A stretch of DNA of 64,000 nucleotides. It comes from Paramecium tetraurelia (Eukaryota > Ciliophora > Oligohymenophorea > Peniculida > Parameciidae). How positions within the stretch are numbered: position 1 is the stretch's first letter; every line of letters starts with the position of its first letter. The position numbers and the translations under genes were made by a program. The stretch spans positions 124,001-188,000 of the forward strand of contig NW_001798999.1 of assembly GCF_000165425.1 (NCBI RefSeq), in the 5' to 3' direction. Positions 23,029 to 35,395 of the stretch are shown here, one piece after another. The notes beneath the pieces were generated by a model. That model had not been told where the DNA came from. It did not search any database and saw only the letters and a program-made list of their open reading frames with translations.

Positions 23029-24078
23029 ATGGATATAAATATAGGGAGTTCGTTTAAAATGACAAAGAAATTGGGTTCAGGTATTTATGCAGAAGTATTT
23101 CATGGATTCAATATCAAAACGAACATGGAAGTGGCAATTAAACTTGAGCCTGTAAACACAAAGCGTCCACAACTGTTTTATGAAGGAAAATTATACTAAT
23201 ACTTGTAACAAGAACCCTCAGTTATTGATAAAGGAATTCCAAATGTTTACTATTGTGCAACAGAGGGTACATATTTTTTGTAAAATTAAGGTGGAAATAA
23301 TATTATGGTAATGGATCTCCTTGGCCCTTCTTTAGAAGATCTATTCAATTTATGTGGCAGAAAATTTTCTCTAAAGTCAGTATTAATGTTGGCTGATCAG
23401 ATGATTTAAAGGATTGAATATGTTCATTCTAGAAACTTTTTACATCGAGATATTAAACCAGACAAATTTTTAATTGGAACAGGCAATAGGTACTAGATAT
23501 TTAAATTTAAATAGAGCTCATAAGGTTTATATTATTGGTTTTGGATTTGCAAAGAGATATATTCAAAAAGATGGCAAACACATTCCCTATAAGGAGGGTA
23601 AAGATTTAACAGGGACTGCCCGTTATGCTTCAATCAATAACCATCTTGGTATTGAGCAGGTAAAAATGGATTTAAATTTTAGGGAAGAAGAGATGATCTT
23701 GAATCATTAGGCTATGTAATGATGTACTTCTTAAGAGGATCTCTCCCCTGGTAAAACTAGAGGACTAGGAAACTAGAATACCGCGAAAGTGTTGATAAGA
23801 AAAAGCTTTCAATATCAATTGAAAAATTATGCGAAGGATTTCCATAAGAATTTGCTACATACTTAAATTATGCAAAAAAATTAAGATTAGATGAAAAACC
23901 TGACTACAATCACTTAAGAACTTTATTTAAAGATTTATTTACCAAGAGTGGATTTGAGATGGACAATATTTATGATTGGAATCTGATTTAGAAAATGGAT
24001 GGTACTCCTGGAAAAACCACAAACAACAATTAAACAGAATAACTGCCAATAGGTTAAGTGCTCCAAAAATAAGGTTGA
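23029..24078 (+). CDS. casein kinase 1-like pseudokinase
   Basis: About 333 aa after introns 23490-23514 (25 nt) and 23660-23682 (23 nt). The CK1 fold is clear: [14 protein letters not shown] glycine loop, VAIKLEP with the ATP-anchoring Lys, [16 protein letters not shown] and [20 protein letters not shown]. The catalytic loop reads [12 protein letters not shown], where Lys replaces the metal-binding Asn, and the DFG motif reads [10 protein letters not shown], with Gly replacing the metal-binding Asp. Active CK1 kinases need both. I therefore predict a catalytically dead or very weak kinase acting as a scaffold or decoy. The domain is otherwise complete and the frame is intact after splicing, so this is not a pseudogene. 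Confidence 0.85.
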
Positions 24079-24639
24079 TAATCAACCTTAAAGATTATTA
24101 TTGTTATATATATATAAATTTTATAAAAGAAATATTTATTAATTATCTCTATCCTTTTTTATTATAAAATTTAGCCAATCAATGAATCGCATATATCTTA
24201 ACGAGTAATAATAAGGATTAATAAAAACGATAGATATATTCTAAATTATCAAACAAATAATTTTGATTACAAACATTAGTATACAAAAGTGAGAATTATC
24301 TTTGTGAATACTTTGTGAGTTGAACATGTAAATTTTTCACAAGAAATTCAAAAAGTATATCAAAAAGAGCATGTCGATAAGATTCTGTTAATGAAGCAGA
24401 AATCTATCTCAAGGTCTCATATAAATTTCGCAAATTTCAACTTATTTAATAAATCAATAAAATTCTCTATCTGAATATCGAAAGATAATGCACTGTATCT
24501 TTATTTCTAGAGGCAAAGAAAAAAGATTTTTAGATTTCGAAATATAGAGTAATTAATGTTGACCAGAACTAAACTCTTTTATTCATTGTCCTGGTTTATT
24601 TTATTATGAAATAAAATTTAATTTCAAATCACGTTTATT

Positions 24640-25340
24640 TAGAGATAAATAATCAATAACTTTATGCAAATAATTACTAAGATTGTTGAGCATTTTAAAA
24701 ACTAAAAAATAATTATATTTTATTTATTCAATTGTATCAAAATTTATGAAAACCAACAATTCAGAATGAACTCAAATTTATATCTCCAAAAAATATACCT
24801 AAATAGTTTTATATTGAAAGTAGAATCCATATATAATAGTTCCTAATAAAAGTTAAATTTAAACCAATTGTTTTCAGAACTAATTTTATTTTCAAATCAG
24901 AAGGACTACTAAACTCGTGTATTAATTGAAGAATTAGATTTATAGGATATTTGATTGTTGCAAAATAGAAAATTTAGAATTATTAAGCTTTTACAAATTC
25001 TTGATTTTTCATCCAACAATACGAAATTAAATTAAAAATTTTAAAAACTAAAAGAACCCTCAAAAGATTGTTCTGTTATAATTAGATTTGGCCCATAATA
25101 ATATTACAGACTAATTATAAAATGATAAAATTTTAGAGTATTATTAATTAATAGGTGAATAATGATAAAATAGAATATTTAAAAAATTTTGTACTATGAT
25201 ATTAAACCAGAATATTAAATCAATTAATAGTAAATAAAATCCTGTGCTTAATTCCATGATTATAAAATGAAATTGTTGTCTTTAATACTTAATTTGATTC
25301 AAATAGATGCAGTTAGAATTAGATGAGTATAAGTATAAAA
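24640..25340 (+). pseudogene. possible decayed protein-kinase gene
   Basis: Between two intact genes, 24.6-25.3 kb carries degenerate coding-like pieces in shifting frames. One piece near 24960-25155 includes LLQLDLAHNNITDQLQ. A later one near 25170-25250 includes ILYYDIKPEYQINQ, resembling the kinase catalytic loop H-x-D-I-K-P-E-N followed by the β7 strand. No ATG-to-TGA frame joins them. I read it as a kinase relic, weakly. The rest of 24,079-25,364 shows nothing. Confidence 0.3.
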
Positions 25341-25364
25341 ATATTAATAATTTAAAAAATTAAC

Positions 25365-25840
25365 ATGCAGAAACCAGAATAAGTGATGCAAGATTTTGCT
25401 AATCTATTGGAAAAATGTAATTCCTTATTTGTAAAATCTTAGATAGAAATGACCCTGAGGCGTGGTCTTAAATTTATAAGGTTATAAATTATAAGCCAAC
25501 TCAAAACATTCCTAAAGGATAATCGTTAGACCCAGAAAAAATTCGAGAGTTCCTTAGATTAGGAAAACCTGGAACCTAAGAATTTGATCCTTATGATGAT
25601 ATGATATACTTTGATGATAACAAGGTCAAAGAAATAGTTTTAAGATAAAACTTTCTAATTGCAAAAGGTTGATTATGAATCTATGATGTTCTAGGGTACT
25701 TTGATCCGAAGGCATACTTTCCATCAATTAATTTAAGTAGTTTAGACGATACATCATTTGATGAGAAAATCAAAGGTATTATGATTTATAATTATTAAGA
25801 AATGCTTAAAATACCTGATTAGGCCGACAAAAAAATTTGA
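25365..25840 (+). CDS. small conserved-looking hypothetical protein
   Basis: About 132 aa after introns of 26 nt (GTA...TAG), 27 nt (GTT...TAG) and 24 nt (GTA...AAG). The protein begins MQKPEQVMQDFANLLEKY, continues NDPEAWSQIYKVINYKP, EKIREFLRLGKPGTQEFDPY, YFDPKAYFPSINLSSLDD, and ends EKIKEMLKIPDQADKKI. The three-intron model gives a single clean frame, which is good evidence of a real gene. Family not recognised. It converges with the histidine-kinase gene, 47 bp between stops. Confidence 0.7.
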
Positions 25841-25887
25841 AAATTATATCATGTCAAAACAATAATTCATATTACTTTACTATTTCA

Positions 25888-28556
25888 TCAAACCTACCTA
25901 TAAATGCGAATCAACGCTTGTTTGAAATCGTCAATATTCAATGGTTTAGTCAGCACCTTTTGCATTCCACTATCAAAACATTTTTCTATTTCATATTATC
26001 CATTGAAAGCAGTTAATCCAATAATAGGAATAAAGGGAATGATCTTCCCAATCATCATATTTCTCAATCTTTTGGTTGTTTGCCAGCCATCTAAAATTGG
26101 CATTTGGCAATCCATCAAAATGAAAACATAGAGTTAACAATCCTCATTGCATCTCTTGGCATTTTTGACAATCTCAATTGCCTATTAACCATTGTAAGCA
26201 AGTAGTATTTCAAATCCCATCTGTGCCAGAATCAATTCGAGAGCCTTCTAATTAAAAGAATCGTCATCCACAGATAGAGCTCTTTGACATTAACATTTAA
26301 ATTTGAACTTAACCTTACTGAAATTAGATTAGATTTAACTTTGATCATCTATCTTTTGTTGCATTCTGGATACTAATGAATTTTGACTCTGTTTATTCGT
26401 TATGAATTTAGGATTGAAATTTGATTATACATACATAAGTTGATGAGACAATTCAAATCTATCAGAATCTAAAGGCTAATATAATATCTCTTTCTACCTT
26501 AAAATTAAACATCCGTCTCAAATTAACATTAAATTTCCAGCTTCTAATTCTATTATGGTTTCCCATAATAATTGGCCACGGATGAAAGACCCTTGACAGG
26601 TATGTTCTTAACTGAAGTATTTTTATATTCAGCATTAGCTATGATTAATAGGCCTATTAAAATAGTTCTATATGTAATACCTTACAAGCCTTCGCTAAGA
26701 TCAGGAACTGTATTAGGTGTAGCTAGAGATCCTCTTTTGAATGTTTTAATTTAACCTAATTATTAAGAGAACACTTATGTTTGAGTCTTTATTCTGAATT
26801 TAACTTCGACACCTTGATTTAATCCTTTAGAAGCAATTTAGAGATGTGATTTATTTTAAGGAGCTAAAGTGATCAAATTCATCTGACTTACTAAAAGTCC
26901 TAAGCCTTACCACTCGTGCTATTGAGAAATACTTCTATTCAAAGCAAAGTCTTAGAGAGTTTATTAGATTTTTGCTAGGAGTTAAGGCTCTATACCCTAT
27001 CCTTAATCCTATACTTTGAATAAGACGTAGTCATCAAACCCTTGAATCACCACTTCAACTTAGCCTTAAGAACTAAATTTAACTGAATTCGAGATAATAT
27101 TAACTAAGATTTGCATAATTCGATAGAAATCAGACTTTATGATAATTGGAATAGACCTTTGAGCATTAACATGCAATCCTATTTTCTTGTGTTAAAATAT
27201 AAGCTTAAATAAATCGTTTATTTCTTGGATGATGTCAACGAAATTGAAATCTGAAAAGTGATATTTAATCATCTTCTGATTGAATTGTGTGAAGTCAATG
27301 ATGTCTCTTATTATGTATGCTTACAATCTTAATGAGTTCTTAGCAGGGTCAATAAAAAGTTCTTTCAATTCAATAGGTAATTAATTTGTTTAACTTAATC
27401 CTTATAAAAATAGTTCTGCACTATTTAATGGTGTTCTTAATTCATGTGAAAATGAATCAATCATTTTTACAATGAATTGTTCTTTTGTTTCCATCTTTTT
27501 GAAATTTGTTTAAAGTGTAATATCTTGAATTATTATCAAATATTCACTTTCATCTTAAGCATATGAAACTTTAAATAATAGATTTCTCTCTTCAAAAAAT
27601 GCTTCATTTCCCTTACAAAATGTAGCAGATAATTCTAATTGATCATCATTTGACTTAATCTTCTCTAATTGCCCTAAGTTTAATAGATTTAGAATTTGTT
27701 TAATAGTGAAGGTCTTGTTCTAAATTTAGTGCTAAGTTAGATTGATGGAACCCGAAGCCTGGAGGAGACTATTTTTCTCTAACACTATGCTTGTTTGATT
27801 AGTAAAATAGGTGTTTTTCTTTTGGATTATTGTGCATTCCAAACTCTCAAGGATGAATCTGCCAATGTCTCTTTCAGCCTAAAAAATTTATAGCAATTAA
27901 TCATTTTCAAATAAAATTTCTAAATTGTCCTTTTTAACTATTACGATACCCACAGGGAAACTTTGCAATTTATTCATCCACTTCAGACTAACAGATTCAT
28001 TAATCCTATTAATTAACAAGGATTATCTTATCTAATTTTATATTGGTTTTATCTCTGTTTTTGATAATTATTCGAATTTAATTTTCTCCTATTTCCTTAT
28101 AATTAAATGTTTTTCTTTTAAGAGCAACATAGTTGCATAACCTACTGCAATGTATGTAACTCCTAATTCATTGTGAGAGATCATCAAAAATAATTACACA
28201 GCATTCAAAGCGATTAGGATGATGTAACTAATTTATTTCTATAGAACATCTATTAATTGTTTCTCATAAAATTTAATAAGCAGATAACCATATCTCAGTA
28301 TCTCTGTAAAATAAAAGCAACAATAATATATTTGCACCATTTGTGCAGATAACATCACAATTTATATGTATTTTCTCTTTTTGCCACCAAATTTCTTCGC
28401 TATGTAAGGCGATAATAAAATGCCGAGCAATTGAATTATGATTGTATTGATGGATACTATAAAAGAATCTTTTGAATAACTATAAATTATTCCCGATAGA
28501 GCAATATCAATAAAGCATTTCAAATAATACCAAAATTCTTTATTATTAAATTTCAT
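25888..28556 (-). CDS. membrane hybrid histidine kinase with receiver domain
   Basis: The N-terminus has several hydrophobic segments (for example SINTIIIQLLGILLSPYIA). Then come a PAS-like linker (LPVGIVIVKKDNLEILFEND in part) and the kinase core: H-box SFSHELRTPLNS with the phospho-accepting His, N-box QILVNIISNSVKFS, and G-boxes VQDQGQGIEP and GLGLLVSQ. The C-terminal receiver has the acidic pair VDDDSFNQKALELI, the phospho-accepting Asp in VFILMDCQMPILDGWQ, the Thr in IIGLTAFNGQ and Lys in VLTKPLNIDD. It is a complete phosphorelay sensor kinase at a membrane. Exon joins between 26,300 and 27,000 are not fully resolved; one exon has a TGA near 26,530 that a 30-nt GTT...AAG intron would remove. 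Confidence 0.85.
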
Positions 28557-29482
28557 TATTAAATTTACAACAATTAAGTGTCTCTTAAATATAGTTAATT
28601 AGTTATATTTTAGAGTGCAAAGAGATGATAATTCAAAATATAATTTAATTCAACACATTCCTGTTAAGTCATAAAAGTGAAAAATTAGTTTGAAACCTGA
28701 TAACGGCAGAGGCATATTGATGCAAATGAAAATAAGACCATCAAGAACATTTTTAAGTATTAATTATCATATTATTTAATATATTTATTTACAATGGAAA
28801 GCTTTATTTCATAAAATTTTATTTTCTAGTAAATCAAATTACTTAAATTGCTTTATCCAACTAAATTGAAGCACTTATGATGAATATATATTGTTATACC
28901 AATTTCTATCGGCTTTGTTAGACTAGTTCATTAATTCTTGATATATTATTCTTGCATGTGAACGCATATAGTGAATGCTTCTTTATACGCTCTTTTTATT
29001 TAATTTAATAATAATTCCATAATGATGGTTCAGTAAATTTATAAGCCTTTAGCATAATGATTATTTTAAAAAGAGATTATTTTTGAAATCGTCTTGCATT
29101 AGATATTTCCAATTTCAAACATTCCTTTCAAACCATAATTTCAGAATAAACAACCATTTTCGGTTATCCTAAATTTAAAAAATATTATGTATTTATGTTT
29201 GCTTATATTTTATCTTTCTTAAAATTACAAACCTCTAATACCAATAATTAAAATCTAGGGATTTATGATTAAATTACATTTAATAAAGAAATTGTGATTC
29301 TTGCATGCTAATTTTTAATCATTTTGTCAACTATTTCTGAGTATGCAATTCTAAATACTTAATCTATTGTTACTCACTAATGGATTAAATCATATGAAAT
29401 TTATATAATGATGATGAAGAGAGATAAATAGATTATAAATAATATAAAAACATTAATTACTCTCTTTTCTTTCTTTTTTAAT
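28557..29482. other. gene-free intergenic stretch
   Basis: About 925 bp of AT-rich sequence upstream of the histidine kinase. I see no coding frame with protein-like composition on either strand, no tRNA and no repeat. Confidence 0.5.
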
Positions 29483-29773
29483 TCATATCTAATCAGAACA
29501 CATTCTAAAGCTTCTTCTTTGAAAAAGTTCTGAGTCCATCGTCAGTGAAACTCGCCTTTGTTGTTTTGGGGGTGTCAGTGCTGCATCAAGACTATAAAAT
29601 GAATTTCTTTAATTGCAATGTTTTTCTACTTATGTTAGTTGATTAATTCCCAACTAATCCAAATAGGAAACTATTGATTATTCAACATCATTTTTGATTG
29701 GTAACCATCCATAAGTAAATTATTCGCTTTTTGAGGAATTCTCATTTGATTTCTAGAATTGAGGTGATTGCAT
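29483..29773 (-). CDS. small hypothetical protein (96 aa)
   Basis: Single-exon frame starting MQSPQFQKSNENSSKSEQF and containing GWLPIKNDVEQSIVSYLDQL, then a basic tail with Ser/Arg motifs (PPKQQRRVSLTMDSELFQRR). The RRVSL and RRSF sites look like basophilic-kinase targets. It starts 28 nt after the TGA of the CENP-B-like gene on the same strand, so the two may share regulation. No family recognised. Confidence 0.6.
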
Positions 29774-29801
29774 AAGTATTATTATATTTTAATATTATAT
29801 T

Positions 29802-30296
29802 TCATGATTTTGAAATCCTTTTATTTCTAATTAGTTTATATTTTCTAACAAATTTATCTGTCCAACCTTTACTTGCTTTGAAATCCACTCCTTGCTTAAT
29901 CATTTTCAAGGCCTATGTTTAGATCATGGCTCGAGAGACCCTTTTATTGGTATTTCTGATAGTTTCATGACACCATGCTGCCAGTTTTTATTCCATTTCC
30001 AAATCAATAGATTTGCGCCCACAACCCTTCTTACGAAAAGGACCTTGCTTTTTCCACCGTCTAATGTTCTTCAATGGAATGTCTAATTCCTCAGCTATCG
30101 TTCTTTCATCTCTTCCTTCCTCAATCCATTTGAGCGCACAAATTTTTAAATTTAGACTATAGCTCCTATACTTGCCTCTCTCCTTTTTCTTTTTCTTCCT
30201 TTGCTATCTTGTCTTTAAGTCTCTTATTCTTTAGCAAAGGTTCTTTCTAAATTTTACAGGAATGAGTTGAAATTTTTCACAAATAGGTTTTTCCAT
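29802..30296 (-). CDS. CENP-B/Tc5-type helix-turn-helix DNA-binding protein (domesticated transposase-like)
   Basis: A 164-aa single-exon protein. Residues 50-95 form a first helix-turn-helix of the psq/CENP-B N type (NLKICALKWIEEGRDERTIA then LDIPLKNIRRWKKQGP). Residues 105-160 form the second, CENPB/Tc5 type: LEMEQKLAAWCHETIRNTNK, AMIQTQALKMIKQGV and the hallmark FKASKGWTDKFVRKYKL. This bipartite DNA-binding module belongs to pogo/Tigger/Jerky transposases and CENP-B. No DDE catalytic domain follows: TGA comes right after the second motif, and no transposase-like frame lies downstream (the small MQSP gene is unrelated). The ORF is intact, so I infer a host DNA-binding protein of transposon origin. 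Confidence 0.8.
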
Positions 30297-30839
30297 GTTG
30301 TAAAAAAAGTGAAGAGTTATCATAATTTTATTAAATTCTATTTTATATTAATCAATCTCAATCTCTAAATACCTCATTTCTTTCTAAATTACAAATTTCG
30401 AATTTTCTCCAAACTTATCCTCATAATTTAAAATCTAAATTTTTCCATTTAAACAAATTCTACTAATATTCAAAAACAAAATAAATAATCAATACAAATT
30501 CTTGCGTATTCAATGCATATTAATTTTACAAAATACTAATTGTATTCTATTCTTTATCCCTTAAAATAAAATATAATAGAAATCTATAATAGATTATTTT
30601 AACAGTATAATATTAGATATATAAATAATAATTAAATTTTTGTAGATCTATTACATTGTAACCATTAATATTCTAAAAGTATCTTTGGGAATATTTTAAT
30701 ATTAAATATATTTGTTGATATTAAAATTGAAACACAAAAGTATTAATATTTCATTTAATCTGTATTAATTAGGAGTACAACAATTTATTAAATCCTTTCT
30801 GATGAATTAAGGCAGGTGGAAACAATGTAGCAATCAATT
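30297..30839. other. intergenic AT-rich spacer
   Basis: 543 bp upstream of the CENP-B-like gene and downstream of the TmcB-like gene. 30,320-30,490 is poor in G on the plus strand. No genes, terminal inverted repeats or RNA genes seen. Confidence 0.45.
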
Positions 30840-33800
30840 TCAATTGATTTAATCTGTTATACTATTTGTTAATCCAAAAAGCTGACACAAAAGAAGTAAA
30901 GATGAGAAATCTAAGATAATTAAAAATATTTACGCAACTGATGAAGTGATTAGATAAGTTAAGATTTAATTTGATAATTTGTTGCTTAATATCTGTGTTT
31001 CAGTAAAAATATCTAAGAAACAAAAATAGATGCAAGTTTGCAGTTCAATAAAGTATTGTAGAAATAAATGAAAATGAAGAGATGATTACAGAAATTAGTC
31101 TGAATGACTCTAATCATACTCATAACGTAAATTAACTTTTTCAAAGTTGAACTCCTCTTTGGATAATTTATTTAAGTCTTAAATTATCCCATAAATACCT
31201 TTATCAATCAAAGTGAGATAATTTTCATTTTCAAAATATAGCTATTTGATGTTACTTATTTAGCAAAAACTCAATATGCTGGCATAGTAAGTACAGAGAT
31301 CATCATTAAAGATATCAATTAATTGTTGCTGAAATGATTAATTATACGAGGTTGTGGTGACTAGTTCATTATTGATCTAATCTGAAAGATGGAGCAAAAC
31401 ATCAATATTATTGAAAAAGAATTCAATATGATCAGTTTAATTTATGTAATCTATTGCACTATTATTTTTGATTATATGTTCAGTCTTCATGACTTCCCCT
31501 ACAATTACTGCAGAATCAAGTCTTGACTTCAGTTTCAGATACTTCATAGTAAGGATTAAGCTACTTTAATATTGGCTATTATATAATTTGGAAATCAATT
31601 GAGATCCAAATATAAACAATATCAGTTCGCAACCAATAATCAATGACAAGATTATCAACAAAGTGTACTTTTCATTGTAATTTTCCAATTTGCTTAGTGG
31701 ATTGAATTTTGGTTAATTTGCAATAGCTTTCTCACTTGGTTTTTAAGTGACAGGTTCTTCTTTTGATTACGATTATATCAGTAATAGTTTTGATAATTGG
31801 TCTTTTTAAAAATGCAAAATTTCTATCTATTCTTGAATAATTTTAATGTTTAAATATTACAAAAGTCTAATTAATTTGGTCTCAGTCCTTAATAATCTAC
31901 AATTGATAATAAAGAAGATAATCAACAGAAATAGTATGACTATCGAAGAATATACACAAAATATAAAGGTTTGGTTCTCAAATTAAGAAAATGATTACTC
32001 AGTTGATGAAATCATATCATCTAGTACAAAATTGTGAAATTTAAATATGTTTAACATATTCTATCTAATTAATCCATCAGTCTTGAGTATATCTGGATCA
32101 AAAGTCGTGATATTCTTGAAGTCTGTTTTTTTAAACTGCCTTACCAGTGCTTCTCTGAGAATAGTATAAAATTAATAGTAATCCAAGCTAGATTAAGTCT
32201 TTTAGCCATTCTAGTAACTAATTAAATCAATGGTATCCATCCCCAACTGAGTACTCTTCTTACTGAGGTTCATTGTATATTCTTCATGTACACTGCCCCA
32301 GAAATCAAAAACATATATTAATTAATTTTCTCTTCTAAATTCTAAGTATGGACTAATTCGATACAGTTAGTTTTCAATACAATACTGATTCCACATCAAC
32401 ATGAATGAGGCTCCTATGTTGAAAGTCATAGCCTATGGAGTATTCAAAAAATTGACATCATATTGTTAGTGGATCATATTATAATAATTCAACAGATAAC
32501 TCACCAGTAAAGAAATTGTGGTCACACATATCATTAATAATAGTATCCAAATGTTGTACTTTAATGGAGTATACAATTTCTTGCTTTTGATAAGATTGGA
32601 AATGAATTCATAATCTGATTACAACCCTTCAAATTACGACTCATCGGTGATTAAAGATATATTTTAGATATCTTCTATCTAAGGAATTTAAACAATTTTT
32701 TATTGTTAAAATTCTTCTATCTATTTGAATTTCAAAACAAAGTAGGTTGTATCTGACTCTATAAACTTCTGTTGTACAAATTCCAATGATCCTTCAAAGT
32801 CAATACTTTTCATTCGTGATGGGGGGACTACAAGTGCTTGTATTTAGTTCATGATTTGCATTTGCATAATCTTTATTTTTGTGTCTTTAATGGTGGGCAC
32901 TTCATCTGTTAATTTAGGTTATTTAGAAGAAGGCAAGCGCTTTGTGGAAGATGAATAAAAGATTTTTTTAAATTTCGAGGAAATAGTTGCTTCATCGTTG
33001 ACAAGTCCTAATGCTTAAGTTTAGTCAAGACACTTCTTATGATTTACAGGGAATTGCCATCTAGAAGCAATATTCACTGATTGTTGGAATGTTCCTAAAG
33101 AATATTAAGTGGCTAATTCTTGAATATGAGAGTATATTTCTGGAAGATAATATTGAATCATTCCTGATTGGATGAATTCAGAAACACCTAATTTTTTTGT
33201 AAATGCATTATCTGACTTAGATGTAAAAAATTCATATATTTATTAGGAGATCCCCAACATCTTCCCTTCTGAATCGAATAATGCAAAATGATTGGGTTGG
33301 TTTTTAATTACTATTAAATTTTACAATATGATATCGTCCTTACTAATTGTTACATAGATGTATAAACTACATTCGACTAAATATTCATCTTTATAAAAGT
33401 ATAGAGTCAAAGGCTAATTTATATCTAGGCCTTAATACAAATACTGATTGACAAAACTATTATAAACGGTTTTTTAAAATTATGGCAACAAATCAACTAA
33501 TTGTTTTGGTTCGAGTTGGTCTCCTATGATTTGGAGTAGCCTCTTATTATTTTTATTGATTATATTATTGGAATTCATAATAAAACTAGATGACAACAAG
33601 AATGCTTCATCTATGAATATTTTTAAATAAATATTTACTCTTCTAAAATTTAGTGTTCATTATCCTATCGTAGGCAAGCAAATCATTTTGTTTCTTCCAG
33701 AGATCTTTAACCTATCATTAATTTTGTTGATTACTTTAAAATAATTACTGTAAAAAATAAACAAAAATGAAGATACAATATTAATAGATATTTAATCTGA

Positions 33801-35243
33801 ATTCTGAAATTCCAATAATCTTCCACTTTCCAAGTCATATTGTCTTTCAAAGATATTCTTGTATTTCTCTAGTGTGCTTAAGATTTTGTCAAGCTATATT
33901 CTAAACGTATTCAGGTATTGATCCAAAGATTACTCCTTTTTCAATAAGAGATAGAACTAGCTTTTTATGTCTATAAAATTAATTAAGAGTTAATAATTTT
34001 ATTATTCTAAAAGAAGCGTTTTAATGTACAAATTAACATTTAAAGGAGATTTAATTAATCCATCACAGTATTAGATGACATTTAATAAATTTGCCTCCAA
34101 AGTAGATTATTACAGAATACTTAAATTTGTTTTGTCTATATTTATTAAATTTAGATAGAGCTGTATTTTCTTGTACTTGAAAACATACTACAAGATAGTT
34201 AATCTCTCAGGGATATCACCATTCTACAACACATGTTTTTAGTATTTAATGACATTCTATTCTTGAGTGGCTGTAAAAAATTAAGAGTATGATGTAAAAT
34301 ACTTTACTAATTCTGGATTTTTAAAAAGACTGTATTTGAATAAATTTGTTTATGAATTTTTCGAAAATAATTCTTCACCTAGTCTCTTTTACCGAATTGA
34401 AGTTTAAATACTAATCAACAAAATATAAATTAAAACTAAATCGTACCAATACTATTTTATCAAAAACACGATTATATACGATATGATAAAATTTGAGATT
34501 TGTAAATAGTACCAACTGTTATATTGATAGTTATTCATCTTTTATGTAATCATGATAAATCTTGAAAACAACAAGAGAATTGGTGCCACCAAATACTATT
34601 CTTGGCTCTGCACTACAAAGCAAATTATAAGCTACATAATTAGGTAAAATAAGTTCACCAGTCTTGAGGAGTAACAGCCTTCAATTTCAATTAAACTGTT
34701 TTGAATATTACAAAAACAGTACATAATTTCTAGTGATAAACCTAAAATGATTCCTATAATAGACAGTTCTATATATTTTAAGGATAAAGCAAAATTAAAT
34801 GTAATATTCAAAGTGGGCAGAAATATTATTAAGTGATAAATGTTTTGAAAATATTTGAAAAATTATCCTACCAGAATAAATTTTTCATTTTTATCAACAT
34901 AAACAATTGCTAGCATCAAAAGGTATAAGACTTGTGTGGAGAGCAACAAAAAAAACAATGGTTCGACTTAATCATATTTAATCAAATTGATGGAAAACTT
35001 CTATTGAATAGACAATAGAGAACTCTGAATTTATGTGGAAGTTTGATTTTGAATTTCTGTTGAAGTGATTAACTATATCTCCTGTAGGGCTGAGACGAAT
35101 AGAAGGATTTTTGCAAAGATGAGATTAAATAGTGTTGGCTCAATTTTGTTTCTGATCATTATTTATTGCATCCGCACTAAGCCATTGAATACTAGTTTCC
35201 CCAATTTATCATTTATTTTCTTCTTTTTTAAGGCCCTCCTCAT
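30840..35243 (-). CDS. large multi-pass membrane protein, TmcB/tiny-macrocysts-like
   Basis: A very long protein (about 1,400 aa). The N-terminal half has many hydrophobic helices (for example FFLLLSTQVLYLLMLAIVYV, IIGIILGLSLEIMYCF), then a long helical stretch, a PAS-like segment (NKINDRLKISGRNKM), a second PAS-like region (NNKRLLQIIGDQLEP, VIKNQPNHFALFDSEGKML), a basic linker, and further membrane segments in the C-terminal third (YNIWILLLMICVTTISLLV, FCVYSSIVILFLLIIFFIIN). This is the architecture of the TmcB/tiny-macrocysts family, abundant in ciliates and probably sensory. The join near 33,640-33,690 and the last exon are uncertain. Confidence 0.65.
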
Positions 35244-35395
35244 AAATAACTCAATATAAATAATATTAAAATTAAGCAATTTAATAATTCAAGTAAGGAG
35301 ACACATTTTACATTCTCTAATTGATTGAATATCAAAAAATCTATATGAAGATTGAGGAATTAATAAAAATAAAAGCTCAATAATATTATATTGCA

